Origin: Hepsetus odoe
Taxonomy: Eukaryota; Chordata; Actinopteri; Characiformes; Hepsetidae
Assembly (NCBI GenBank): GCA_017165825.1
Contig: CM029370.1
Span: 29,429,416 to 29,493,415, forward strand
DNA length: 64,000 nt
Direction: 5' to 3'
Of this stretch, positions 32,931 to 43,650 are shown one piece after another; position 1 is the stretch's first letter, and each line of letters begins with the position of its first letter. Below the pieces are notes generated by a model. That model worked only from the letters and a program-made list of their open reading frames with translations. It did not search any database and was not told where the DNA came from. Both the position numbers and the translations under genes were made by a program.

Positions 32931-33264
32931 CACTTTAGTCTGTTTTAAAGAGTGTCTCACCACATCCTTTAACAGTGCACACACAGGAGCTCTGTGGCAA
33001 AAATGTACATTTAAAAATGTAAATGTGATGAAAATGTAAGTTTAGCCCTGTTACCAATGTATAGACCACTTTAAGGCAAAGATCTATAGAAACCATAGAA
33101 CCATGCAATATGTTACAGCTGAAAGGGTGGAAACATGTATAAACATGTACAAATAAATAAAGTGATTTTCAGGTTGTTTATGTGTCAAAGATGAGATTTC
33201 AGAATTTTGTGGTGTGCATTTATAATATATTAAACTACATAAAGAATGACTGCTGAGACGTTCC

Positions 33265-34750
33265 ACTTCTTTTGGCTGCTCCTGTTTAGGGGTCGCCACA
33301 GCGGATCAACTGTCTCCATTTCTTCCGGTCCTCTGCATCTTCCTGCTTCAAACCAACCACCTGCATGTCCTCTCTCACCACGTCCATAAACCACCTTATT
33401 GGTCTTCCTCTTCTCCTCTATCCTGGTAGCTCCAGCTTCAACATTCTCGTCTCTCCTCGGTTCATGTCCAAATCAACGCAACCTTGCTTCTCTGACTTTG
33501 TCTCCAAGACGTCCAACCTGATCTGTCCCTCTAATATACTCATTTCTAATCCTGTCCATCCTCATCACATACAGCGAACATCTCAGCATCTTTAACTCTG
33601 ACACCTCCAGCTCCGCCTCCTGTCTTTTCATCAGTGCCACCATCTCCAACCCGTACAACATAGCTGGTCTCACTACTGTCCTGTAAACCTGCCCTTTTAC
33701 TCTCGCTGGTACCCGTCTGTCACAAATCACTCCAGCCACTCTTCTCCACCCATTCCAACCTGCCTGCACTCTCTTCTTCACCTCTCTTCCACACTCGCCG
33801 TTACTCTGGACTGTTGATCCCAAGTAGTTAAACTCCTCCACCTTCACCTCCTCTACTCCCTCCATCCTCACCACTCCACTTTCCTCCCTTTCACTCACAC
33901 TCATGTATTGTCTTTCACTTACTCACTTTCATTCCTCTCCTCTCTAGAGCAGATCTCCATCTCTCCAGGTTCTTCTCAAGCTGCTCCCTACTCTCACTAC
34001 AGATCACAATATCATCAGCAAACATCATCGTCCACGGAGACTCCTGTCTAACCTCGTCCGTCAACCTGTCCATCACTATTGCAAACACGAATGGGCTCAG
34101 TGCTGATCCTTGATATAATCCAACCTCTAGTTTAAATGCATCCATCACTCCTACTGCAGATCTCACCACTGTCACACTGCCCTCATGCATATCCTGACAA
34201 ACTACTCAGCATACTGACCTACTCACATATTTCTCGGTAACACCAGAGTTCCTCATACAAAAGCACAACTCCTCTCTAGACACCCTGTCATATACTTTCT
34301 CCAAGTCCACAAAGACAGAAGGTCCTTCTCTGTACATCTCCATCAACACCCTCAGAGCAAACATTGTATCTGTAGAGCCCTTTATCAGCATGAAACCATC
34401 CTGCTGTTCACTGATCATCACCTCTTCTTAACCTGCTTCCACGACTCTTTCCCAGAACTTCATACTGTATCTGATCAACTTTATCTACAGCTCTGATTAT
34501 CACCCTTATTCTTGAAAATCAGTACCAGTACACTTCTTCTCCACTCCCTTTCCAAGATTGTGTTAAACAATCTGGTTAGAAACTCAACTGCCATCTCCCC
34601 TAAACATCTCCATGCTTCCACTGGTATATCACCTGGACCAACAGCCTTTCCATTCTTCATCCTCTTCATCGCTGCCCTTACCTCCATCTTGCTTATTTGC
34701 TGAACTTCCTGGTTCACCATCTTCCACATGCAAGCACCACACCTCAAAGC
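33265..34750 (-). mobile_element. RTE-like LINE, longest copy (RT core to 3' end)
   Basis: Read on the minus strand from 34750 downward, the successive frames give an RT domain with MKNGKAVGPGDIPVEAWRCL (34481-34747), FVDLEKVYDRVSREELCFCM (34206-34421), and VGLYQGSALSPFVFAIVMD with the catalytic MMFADDIVICSE (33915-34190; FADD at about 34012-34023). Next come EEFNYLGSTVQSNGECG, RRVPARVKGQVYRTVVRPAM and RNEYIRGTDQVGRLGDKV (33473-33904). The element ends in TCTTTTGGCTGCTCCTGTTT at about 33268. At least three frame or stop breaks and loss of the endonuclease end show that it is inactive. The clade assignment (RTE/RTEX-like) is from peptide resemblance only. Confidence 0.88.
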
Positions 34751-35945
34751 AACTCCAGGCCTTTTATCTGCTTAATTGATAACGACATAATGAAGGAATT
34801 GCCCAGGCCTGCCCATTAAATAGCCTTCGAGTCAATTGTCCAATTACTTTTGGTCCCTTTATAAAGAGGGTGGCCCATGTTAAGGAGCTGTAACTCCTAA
34901 ACCCTTCATCCAGTCTGACTGTGGAGACCTTCAAATGAAAGCTGAGTCTACACATTGTCTTCGTCCATTATAGAACTATAACTGGAATGTGCGTCAGTAA
35001 ACAGGTACAAAACCAAAACTTGTCAGTGTCCAAATATATAAGGACCTAACTGTACCTGTAATAATTCAAATCAAGTATGAATCTAGTGTCCAGCTGTGAC
35101 AGTAATATAGTGATTTTACTCCAGTATAGACTGCAGTGTGTCGCATTTTTAGTTTGTTCATGTGCAGATTTTACAAGAATAACTGGGAAGTGATTTTGAT
35201 CCAGTATGAATTGACAGAGTGTAGTTCTCACTGTAATAACTGGAGTGATTTTAATTCGGTGTGAATCGACAGAGTGTAGTTTAGCAGTGGAGAAATGAAG
35301 TCTAATTTACTTCAGGAGTCACACATATATTTTCACCCTCATCACATTATGAAAATGATTGTTCAGATGATACTGTTACTTAAAATGTAACCCATATCGA
35401 TTCTACACAGCCTTAATATACGCGTCTACATCTTCTCACACAAAGACAAGCTACGCTCTACACTCAACTCACAGCTAGTTTACATAAACATGACACTTTA
35501 CAGCACAGCTGTGTGAAATTTCTGTCCTTTAAGGGCCAGTTGCTCTTCTTTTTTTTTTGATTAAAAAAAAATAAAATAAAAGCACACTTTCAAATGAGGT
35601 TCAGCATGCTGTAATTACAGACGTGGTCTTAAAGACAAAGGTTTCCAAACGGCATCAAAGTTATTTACTGACCGTGAGCACGTCCAGAGACTATTATCGA
35701 GTTATCTGTGATCTTTATGGAGGTCACAAACGAGAAGACTTGGAAACAGCAACAGTTGAAGACCTTCAGCTCAGAGAAGGGGACATTACTCTTAGTTTGG
35801 AAATCGGATTTTAACAAAATAAAAGATTTCTCTCCGACAGCCGTATGAGAGCACACAGTGCCGTCCGTTACAGAAGCTGGCCTTTCCCTGAGAGCTGCGT
35901 GGCCTTGATGAAGGAAAGACTGGGAGAACCAGGAAGGTCCAACGG
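34750..35945. other. Intergenic and probable 3' UTR of the Lys/Ser-rich gene
   Basis: The part nearest 35947 probably holds that gene's 3' UTR. No minus-strand poly(A) signal was found by eye. The rest is AT-rich with a poly-T/poly-A patch at 35550-35580. A 63-codon plus-strand frame at 35623-35814 has no family signature. Confidence 0.4.
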
Positions 35946-35947
35946 CA

Positions 35948-35998
35948 TCAAAACGTAGAGTTCAGAAACTCCAAGAGCTCGGCACGGTTTTTATCTCT
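35948..35998 (-). CDS. Lys/Ser-rich gene, terminal coding exon
   Basis: Acceptor TTTGCCATTTCAG. Encodes RDKNRAELLEFLNSTF and a TGA stop. The short amphipathic ending looks like a conserved family motif, though I cannot name it. Confidence 0.82.
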   Translation of the reverse strand, partial: RDKNRAELLEFLNSTF

Positions 35999-38700
35999 CT
36001 GAAATGGCAAAAAAAAGGAGTTATGATGTATACAGAACCTCCACAGTGCTCACAAACAGAACTTTATTTGCGCAACTGGCTTAACATGCCTGATATTAAA
36101 CAGTCATTTATGAAGTGAAAGTGACTATTTGCCACGGCGCAGCACACAGTGAACCACAACGAACCTCTGCTTTTTGTCCACCGATCAGCAGGGGGCAGCC
36201 ATATACTGCACCCAGGGAGCAATGATGGGGACGGTATCTTGGAGCAACCTACTGACCTGGGATTCAAACCCACAACCCTCTGATCCTGGGGTTACAAAAT
36301 CCCTAAACACTACACTGCCCCTGCCCATGATGTCAGAATGCACAGCTGGGGTATTTTATAGTTTTACAGTGACTCAAGGTCACTGACTCAAGGTTGGAAG
36401 GTCGTGGGTTCGAATCCTGGACCAGTAGGTTGCCCTTAGGTACCCTTTATCAAGGTACCGTCCCCATCACTGCTCCCCGGTTGATGGATATGCCTTAACC
36501 CTGCTGGACGGTGTGTGTGGGTTAAATACAGAGGCTGCATTTGATTGTGCTCAACTGTGTGTTCATGACGACAAAGTCACTTTCACTTTCCTTACAACGG
36601 CTAAGCATTTTGAGCAGCCAGACGACCAATCCACACGCATCTGTTTAATCAGCTGCACTGCAGCAACAAATACAACGTGTGGTCCAACAAACTTTGCTCT
36701 GAACGATTCTGAAAATATAGACTAAATAACTGGTTGAACGTTTTGGACAGCGGACAACAACAGCAGCAGGACCCACCTGCTTATCCTTTTTGGATTTCTT
36801 CACCTTCATTTTGATCTTCTTCCCTGAGATCATGCTATACTTGCCGCTTTTCTTCTTCTCTTTAAGATACTGTGGGACACAAACAGGTCAGTATGACGTG
36901 AACTATAAATGCAGCTTGTGATTCACTGGGAAACGACGTGGTTACCTTCGAGATCTGGACCGGACCAGATTCATCTTCCTCTCCTTTGTGCTTCTTGTCC
37001 TTTTTCCTTTTGCGAGATTTCTCTTTTTTCCGTTTCTGTTGTTCAAAAGACTGTTAAAGAGCTGCTTTGATCATACGATGACGGTATTCTTACTGTAATT
37101 TCATTTCATTTCTTTAAAGCGACTTGATATCACTTTATTAAGGTAGAAAATCCAAACACACACACAGAGCAATAACAGCAATAACGATTGGGCATAAAAT
37201 ATTATTCAATATAACGTAGGACTATGTGAAAAGGCTTGTGTTTAGAGATTATTTAATATTTATAATAATCGCACCTATATTTAATGTTGCCTCTTCAGTG
37301 CTCTGGAGGAGAGAAATGTTTAGGCCCTGGATTATAGTGTGAAAATGATCCTTTGACATCATTTTTAGGGTAGATATTCAAATTCAAGCAGATTATAATC
37401 CCAATTTTGTATTCCGCATTGTTACGTGTATGAAAAAACAAAACAAAAACAACAACAACAACAAAAAAAAAAAAAAAAAAAACGCATCAGCCTGCAAATC
37501 CCACACCGTGCATCCCTTCCGTAAACAATGCCTTCCTCCCTACAGAACGTTTCTCACGGTCACGGCCTGGTGAAGAAACCAAAGACTTCCTAAAAAATGG
37601 ATTCAACCAGAACAGATATATTTATCAATGAAAACGAACCTTTTTGCCAGGTCTCTCCTTTTTCCTTTTCTTTGAAGCCTTTCTTTTCTTTTGGTACGAA
37701 TCTGGCGAAGAAAAAAAGTGACTCAAATAAATCAAATCAACACATTGTTTCCTCCCAATAAAGTCAAAATGTTGGGATTTGTAGCTTCGGGTCATTTACA
37801 CTCACATGGTGGCAAAAAATACTTGTTCTTTAAAGAACCGCTAATCAAACCGATGATTTTGAGCATGAAGAACCTTTTTGAAAAACTGGAAATCCGAGTG
37901 CTGGCCTTCTCCGCATACCATGCATGAAATTTCAAATTTCTATTCCACCTTAAAACCTCTGTTTTCTGAATTCTCTTTAAACCAAAGCAAGAAAAAATGT
38001 GTTTCTATAAACATTAAAAAGGTTATTTATACTTAAAAAGTCTCTTCAAACGCAAATCAATAGTGACCCTTTTAATGGCTTCACATTCAAGGAACCCTTA
38101 ATGGCTAAATCTTTTAATTTAAGAATAATTTAAGGATAATACGGGAATTTCTGCTGCCTCACCGCTGCTACTGGAGCTACTCCTACTGCTTGATGAGTCA
38201 CTGCTCGAAGAGGATCGTGAAGACGATGATGAGGAGGAGGAGGAGGATGAGGATGAAGAACTCACAGATGACGATCTGCTTCTGCTTCGCTTTTGTTTCC
38301 GCGCATCTCTTCCTTTAAATCAAAAACAGATGAGACGAAAACCTGAGGCTTGTTTTGAACTGAAATGCTGGAGATGAAATTTTCCACAATGATTAGAATT
38401 ATTTCATTCAATCATCTCAAGCAAGATCAAAGCAGAGGGTGAAGAGACACCCTGGACAGGTTACGAGTCCTTTACACACTTTCGGGGACAGTTTATCATC
38501 TCCAGTCCATCTGACACACGTCTCTGGACTGTGGGAAGAAAACCGGAGCTCCTGGATTAAAAGGATTACATAAAATAAGGAACCAGAAGAAGAGCTGGTA
38601 TAAAGTCTGCTTAGAGACACTAACCTCTGCTCCTCGACCGTTTCCTCTCTTTCGTCTGTGTGCTGGACTCACTTCTCTCAATGGACTCCACTTTTCCAGA
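35948..38700 (-). CDS. Lys/Ser-rich nuclear-type protein (gene span, N-terminus not found)
   Basis: Six exons join in phase (38700-38625, 38312-38163, 37701-37640, 37035-36946, 36869-36777, 35998-35948) to give at least 173 residues. The order is an acidic/basic start with SIERSESSTQTKERKRSRSR, a Ser-rich tract of about 40 residues with Arg-Ser repeats, four lysine-rich patches of nuclear-localisation type (KKRKASKKRKKE, KRKKEKSRKRKKDKKHK, GKKIKMKVKKSKKDK) and a compact C-terminus RDKNRAELLEFLNSTF. An RS/SR-like tract with Lys-rich nuclear signals suggests a nuclear RNA-processing or ribosome-related role; this is inference. I do not recognise the family. The start codon should lie upstream of 38700, and a CpG-type promoter sits near 39900. 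There are no frame breaks. Confidence 0.75.
36113..36325 (-). mobile_element. tRNA-derived SINE (family 1) in last intron
   Basis: AAGTGAAAGTGACTATTTGC, ATCAGCAGGGGGCAGCCATA, GGGATTCAAACCC, then CACTACACTGCCCC. Confidence 0.88.
36375..36592 (+). mobile_element. tRNA-derived SINE (family 1) in last intron
   Basis: GGGTTCGAATCCTGGACCAG, GGTACCGTCCCCATCACTGC, CCCTGCTGGACGGTGTGTGT, ending in AAGTCACTTTCACTTTCC. It faces the preceding SINE head to head. Confidence 0.9.
36777..36869 (-). CDS. Lys/Ser-rich gene, coding exon
   Basis: 93 bases, acceptor TGTGTCCCACAG, donor AAGCAG/GTGGGT. Encodes YLKEKKKSGKYSMISGKKIK then MKVKKSKKDKQ. Only 76 bases of intron separate it from the preceding exon. Confidence 0.87.
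36946..37035 (-). CDS. Lys/Ser-rich gene, coding exon
   Basis: 90 bases, acceptor TTGAACAACAG, donor TCGAAG/GTAACC. Encodes KRKKEKSRKRKKDKKHKGEE then DESGPVQISK. The acidic turn after the basic run is typical of nuclear proteins. Confidence 0.87.
37437..37483. repeat. A-rich/AAC simple repeat
   Basis: AAC units followed by about 20 As, inside an intron. Confidence 0.85.
37640..37701 (-). CDS. Lys/Ser-rich gene, coding exon
   Basis: 62 bases, acceptor TTCTTCGCCAG, donor AAAAAG/GTTCGT. Encodes DSYQKKRKASKKRKKERPGK plus one Lys, the first strong nuclear-localisation patch. Confidence 0.85.
38163..38312 (-). CDS. Lys/Ser-rich gene, Ser/Arg-tract exon
   Basis: 150 bases between acceptor GATTTAAAG and donor GCAGCG/GTGAGG. 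Encodes GRDARKQKRSRSRS followed by a nearly pure serine tract with occasional Arg and Asp, an RS-like domain. Codon use mixes TCx and AGx serines, so it is not a simple DNA repeat. Confidence 0.85.
38410..38565 (-). mobile_element. L2-tail-type repeat fragment
   Basis: GACACCCTGGACAGGTTACG, CATCTCCAGTCCATCTGACA, ACTGTGGGAAGAAAACCGGA. Confidence 0.7.
38625..38700 (-). CDS. Lys/Ser-rich gene, first recognised coding exon
   Basis: 76 bases. The acceptor TTAAACAG is at 38701-38702 and the donor AGCAGAG/GTTAGT. It encodes SGKVESIERSESSTQTKERK then RSRSR and leaves one base. The open frame continues upstream into the intron, so an unspliced ATG at 38865 is possible but looks unlikely. Confidence 0.75.
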
Positions 38701-38869
38701 CTGTTTAACAAACACAAAACAAAGATCCACCACGAAAGTCAGCAGGTCAAAGGAACAGTCAGATGATTCAATACCCCAGGAAGCGACCCCAGGACTAATA
38801 TTGATGCTCAGATTCAAGTAGGGCTGCACAATTGATCCAATTTTAGTTATGCGTTCGACTTTCATGGAC

Positions 38870-39319
38870 TATAAAAAGAAGCAGCACAGAGCGATTAGTG
38901 GAGAAAATCCCAGATACTCAATCCAAGACTCTAAAACCTGGTAAAGGAACATCCGTCCATCTGTGAACGCGCTCTTGATCTGTGAAAGACGCATTCAATT
39001 GCCTGGAACAGGGCACATAATCCATCTTCATGGTTTTGAACTGATGTAAACTTATCGAGCAGCACTATTTAAAGGTAAAATTAATACATTAACAATATTA
39101 TTACTATTATTATTAACAGGGTTAATTTATGTAGTGCCTTTCTGAGATCCAAGGTCACTTTACAAAAGTTAATCTACAAATAAAGAAAGTCTTTGAAATG
39201 TAATAATAAAAAAGGCACTGCATTAACACTAAACATATTTAATCATTTATTCTTCATTCTGAAGAATTTGGATTAGAACATCTGTGTTACTGATAAACGG
39301 CCAACAGTGTTCATTCTAG

Positions 39320-39393
<74 letters not shown>

Positions 39394-39895
39394 GTTAATA
39401 GCGTCCCTGTTCCCCAATGAAGCTAATTTCCGTTCCATCTTAAATGACACACCAGCTCCATACGGGACACTCTGCCGCCTTAACGCCACTGCAGCCCCAT
39501 TTAAGGTGGAACGGAAAATTCCAAGACCCGAGCCTCAGTTTCGGCATTTAAACCTCACGGGAGAGTTTGATGAAGTGCTGAAGACTTTAACCGCATGTGT
39601 TAAGCATGACCCGGAAACCCGGTGAAGCTGAGAAGCTGAAATATTCATGTTTTGTTTATTTTAGCTCCGTGCTAAAGCTAAAGACCAACATTCAGGCTTT
39701 ACCATAGTGAGAGAGTCCCCCGCACCGAGCACTGGAAGCCGTACTGCTGCAGACGCTCTTATAAAGCTACTGCTTTATCCATTATTGCTGTAATCTGTGA
39801 TGAAACGCTTAGGTTTAATATAAAACGCTTCAACTGAGCACGAAAACACACAGATCCTCCATCGCGAACTTGCTGCGCGCTCCTCCTGCGGACTC
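38870..39895 (-). other. 5' region of the Lys/Ser-rich gene, start exon unresolved
   Basis: An ATG at 39031-39029 opens a frame (MKMDYVPCSRQLNASFTDQE and on) to a possible donor at 38938, but its phase does not fit the next recognised exon. A pure CA repeat lies at 39323-39391. I could not settle the coding start. Confidence 0.3.
39323..39391. repeat. CA microsatellite
   Basis: Uninterrupted AC run of about 68 bases. Confidence 0.95.
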
Positions 39896-39897
39896 AC

Positions 39898-39960
39898 CAG
39901 CGCCACCTGCCGCCCGGAGTACAGCCGAATCCCCGCCCCTTAACCAGCACCGGCCAATCA
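39898..39960 (-). promoter_or_regulatory. Promoter and probable non-coding first exon
   Basis: On the minus strand a CCAAT box appears reversed (GGCCAATCA, 39952-39960). A GC box (CCCCGCCCC, 39931-39939) and a GC-rich exon follow, ending in GGTGGCGCTG/GTGAGT at 39898. CpG-rich composition stands out from the AT-rich surroundings. The position fits the Lys/Ser-rich gene. Confidence 0.6.
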
Positions 39961-40640
39961 TATTTCAGCAACATTTAAACGAGAGCTACGTTGCTTTTTA
40001 TTTTACTTTCCCCCTTCAGGTCCACTTTTGAAATGGATGAGTTTTCTTTCCACTAAAGAAAATCACCCTCCTAACTCATTTCACCCCTTAAAATAAAAAG
40101 TCAGCTTTTATCACTTTCACCAGGATTTATTTATGTTTAAATTGCCTTTGTGCTGATCTGCAATACTGAAGAAAGCCCTTATAATTAAACAATTAACTTA
40201 AAACAGCAAACATACTAAATAACTTCAAGAAGCACCCCCACCCAAAAAGAAGTCCACACCTTTTAATACTCGGTGGCCTTTATGTTCACTAAAATCCTGT
40301 TGTGGAGACACGTTCTACAGATGGAAACCCCACATTCCCCAACACCACGTTCTACAGATGGACCACAGAGAACATCCTGAGCAGATCCATTACTGCCACA
40401 AACCACAGGTCCCAGTAACAGGCAGTGAGGACTAAAAAGACCATGGTGTCTCTCTCTCTCCTCGTTCCAGAACATCTTCAAATCTCGCTGCATCTGCAAA
40501 GCAACCAGCACTGTGGACCTCACCCACCCCTCCCACACTCTCTTCTCTCTCCTGCTGTCTGGAAAAAAGGTTCTGTTGAAACTGGACCTCCACTTGATCC
40601 AGATTGGGATAAGGGACCCTTTCTTCCCCCAGGCATTTCT
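39960..40640. other. Intergenic, no gene recognised
   Basis: AT-rich to mixed sequence. Open frames at 40263-40670 on both strands overlap and show no family signature. Confidence 0.4.
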
Positions 40641-40644
40641 ATAA

Positions 40645-40855
40645 TTTACATTTACATTTGTGGCATTTAGCAGAAGCTCTTATCCAGAGCGACTTCCATG
40701 TCCTGATTACAGGGACAGTCCCCCTGGAGACACTCAGGGTTCAGGGTCTCAGGGACCCAGTGGTGGTAGTGCTGGAGGTGGGATTCGAACCTGGGACCTC
40801 TTGAGCCATAGGCAAGTACCCACCACTAGACCACCACCACCCACTTTGTTGTAAT
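40645..40855 (-). mobile_element. tRNA-derived SINE (family 2)
   Basis: CATTTACATTTGTGGCATTT, CTCTTATCCAGAGCGACTTC, GGTGGGATTCGAACCTGGGA (reversed B box), ACCACTAGACCACCACCACC. Confidence 0.9.
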
Positions 40856-41145
40856 GTAGGGGTAACACACAGTGTTTGACCAGTGGATGAACACTAAATT
40901 AGAACCAAAGGTAGAAAAATGAGTATAATTAATTTAATGTTGGTGTCACTTTCATCATAAATATTCAGAGAGGAGCTGCAAACCCTGCCGAATGCATTTC
41001 CAGCAGAGAATAATCCAGAAATCAATATATTGTACAAAAAAACATTTATTAATGACATTATATATTTATTACATTTTATCTTTCTTATATACTGGTTCTG
41101 CCAAGCGGTCTACATTTTCCTAACTACGCTGGTGGCTTGTGATAT

Positions 41146-41147
<2 letters not shown>

Positions 41148-41203
<56 letters not shown>
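41148..41203. repeat. CA microsatellite
   Basis: Nearly pure AC run of about 55 bases. Confidence 0.93.
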
Positions 41204-41206
<3 letters not shown>

Positions 41207-42035
41207 TCATTCCAATATAACATTTTTCATAGTTAGTCGAATCTCTCTTGCTCACTGCTCTTAAGCTGAGATTCATTTTAAGTTTCTCTAAAGACTCTCA
41301 GTCTTCTGAACAGCAGCACAGAAAAGACAGACTGACTGTGTCCACATATTTCAAAGTGGTAGCTTGTGGAAAAAAAAAAAATCACAGTCCTCCCACCTGA
41401 AATGCAATTGATTGGCCAAGACATGTCGATTTGAAGTTTGCTTTAAATCGTGTTAACTGCGGGACTAAACCAGCACAGAGCAGCCTTGGGGTGAGCAGAT
41501 GTCCCCTGTTTTCTGGGGACAGTTCCCATTTTTAACAGTGAATTAAAAACAAACTGCAAAGAGAAAGCAGGGCAGAAGGACAGATATCTCAAGTTTCTTG
41601 GACTTCTGATGACCAATGGCTGCTTCCAATACTAGCTTCATATCACTTTACTCTTACTATTAACCCTCGCTGGTCTAGTTTAGAGAAAACTGCTCTAAAA
41701 CTGGAGCAAAATCTAAAACAAGTGAATCTACAACGTCAGCACGAAGCCAGGAGGAACCCAGGGTTGGAATCAGTGGTGCTGCTGTCAGGAATCGTACGAC
41801 CAGGTGATAGTAGCTGATCTGTAGCCTTGCGGTCCAAAGGGATGTAGCTCCGCCCACAAATATAGAACATTATTTTTTAATGCAATACCTTTTAGCAGAT
41901 TCACTTGGGATCAAAAACAAGTCAAACAAATTGGCCTTCACCATAATATGTTACATGACAACAGTTACTATGGGAACAAGTCCGGTACTGTATCCTTTTT
42001 TAAAAAATTCATAGATTATATATATTGTAATGATG
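41203..42035. other. Intergenic with a dispersed repeat at 41770-41870
   Basis: 41770-41870 (AATCGTACGACCAGGTGATA, CTGATCTGTAGCCTTGCGGT) is the reverse of 1735-1805. Otherwise no recognised feature. Confidence 0.45.
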
Positions 42036-42039
42036 ACCT

Positions 42040-42178
42040 GCCTCAAGCGATAGGCTGGCGACCTGTCCAGGGTGTGTCCCCGTCCTTCGCCCTGTGTGAG
42101 CTGGGAAGGACTCCAGCACCCCCCCGTGACCCTGATTAAGACAAGCGGCCCAGAAAATGACTGACTGACTGACTTGCC
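42040..42178 (+). mobile_element. L2-tail-type repeat fragment
   Basis: GATAGGCTGGCGACCTGTCC, CGCCCTGTGTGAGCTGGGAA, CTCCAGCACCCCCCCGTGAC, AAGCGGCCCAGAAAATGACT, and a terminal GACT repeat. Confidence 0.8.
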
Positions 42179-42179
42179 T

Positions 42180-43570
42180 CAAATACCTCAGAACATCAGC
42201 GAGAGCTAGTTGAAATAATGGTGTGTGGTTTTGGCTTTTTAAAGCTTTCATTACTGGCTAAACCAAAGCCTTGTGACCCAGTGCTAAAACCAATAAAGCA
42301 AACTTCAGGCACGTCTTAGCCAATCGACTGCACTAGAGGTAAAGGGGGAAGCAAAGTTTTCACTTTGTTTCACTTGATGTTTAACTAAACATCAAGAGCT
42401 TAAGAACATGAAGATTAAAGAGCAAAGCATGCAGAAGAACATAAAGAGCTTGTTTCTTGGGCAGCGATACGATAATTATACTACGATAGTTTATTATAAC
42501 TCCATGTATGAGCTCTGCTGGAAAGAAATCTCATTTACATTTTATATTTGGTCTGAAAATATAATGCAAATCCAAAATGGAAACACTGCAGAGGAAGATC
42601 GTCCCTCAGAAGACGGCTCAGAACTTCAGCAAGTAAATAATGACCTATTGACACATCTTACAATTATCCATTTTAGATCACATTGATTAGTTAATATTTA
42701 GTGGCTGGAATTCTTCCTCAAAAAGCTGATTAACATTTAATTAGATTAACATTTTAAAACAAATTGAACATTTCAAACAAATTGTAGACTTTAGCCAGTT
42801 GTGTTTAGCTGGTAGTTCAGTTGAAACAGTAGAGTTTACCCAGGACAAAAGGCACTGTCAAATTTCACAGTGAAAAAATGACATTTACATTAAAAGTGGG
42901 GTCATTCATAGTTCTGCTGCAAAGTTAAAAGCTTTGGCCGTGAATATTTGGCCCAAAAACTGTTGTTTTACTATAAAGGATCTTCTGGTGGTTAATAATT
43001 ATGACAGTACAGCTTACTGTCTCACTGTAAATAACACTGTAAAACCATGAAAAGTGCCAGTTTTGCCATAAATTTAAGGAAAAATGTGAAAGTGAAAGTG
43101 ACAACCCTCGTCATCGCGAGGTCACAGCAGAGCTTTGTTTCCTGGCCTGAAGGTTACAGCTGGGTTTACTTTAACTAGCAGTGAGCTGAGTTTAGCTTAT
43201 AGTTGGCTGGGTTTGTCAAGATGGTTTAAGCTGTTATGCGCTAGTTAACTAAAGTCAGAATTAAACTAGCTGGCTTAGCTCACAGGTAGTTGGAGTTAGC
43301 TCTGGGTTTAGCCAGGAGTAAACTGGGATTAACTAGATGAGTTTAGCATGTTCTGCATTACTGTGGGACTTTAATCATCCCGACTGAAAAACAACGAAGA
43401 TGTTAACAAAATAAAGCAGGCGGACGATGGAAAAGGTGAAGTATGCAGTGATGTAATGCAGGGCGGGGTGTGAGAAGGTTGCTGGAGCTGCTCCTGAAGG
43501 GATGTGCTGGTGGTTGAGTACCCTGAGTTGGTTATGGCTTTAGGTTTTGCTGTTGTTAGTTTGCTGTAAA
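42180..43570. other. Intergenic and probable rhcg 3' flank
   Basis: AT-rich sequence with repeated TTAGCTGG/AGTTAGCT words at 43140-43340. A SINE tail scrap (GTGAAAGTGAAAGTGACAAC) lies at 43086-43110. The rhcg 3' UTR should lie just below 43576. No minus-strand poly(A) signal was identified. Confidence 0.4.
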
Positions 43571-43575
43571 GAGGT

Positions 43576-43650
43576 TTAAGCCTCTGCTTTGTTCTTTGAA
43601 TGATCAGCATGAGCCAGACTCTCGGCAGCCTCGTCTTCCTCCTCAGGAAC
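43576..43650 (-). CDS. rhcg: rhcg exon 10 (C-terminal tail and stop)
   Basis: Acceptor TTCTGCAG. Encodes VPEEEDEAAESLAHADHSKN then KAEA and TAA. It is a short acidic cytoplasmic tail, shorter than in human RhCG and without obvious trafficking motifs that I can name. Confidence 0.9.
   Translation of the reverse strand, partial: VPEEEDEAAESLAHADHSKNKAEA

Noticed and set aside
38620..38865. 81-codon frame starting at 38865 as the N-terminus of the Lys/Ser-rich protein
   Set aside because: A good acceptor (TTAAACAG) lies inside it at 38701, and the upstream part does not resemble the Ser/Lys-rich remainder; kept only as a remote alternative.
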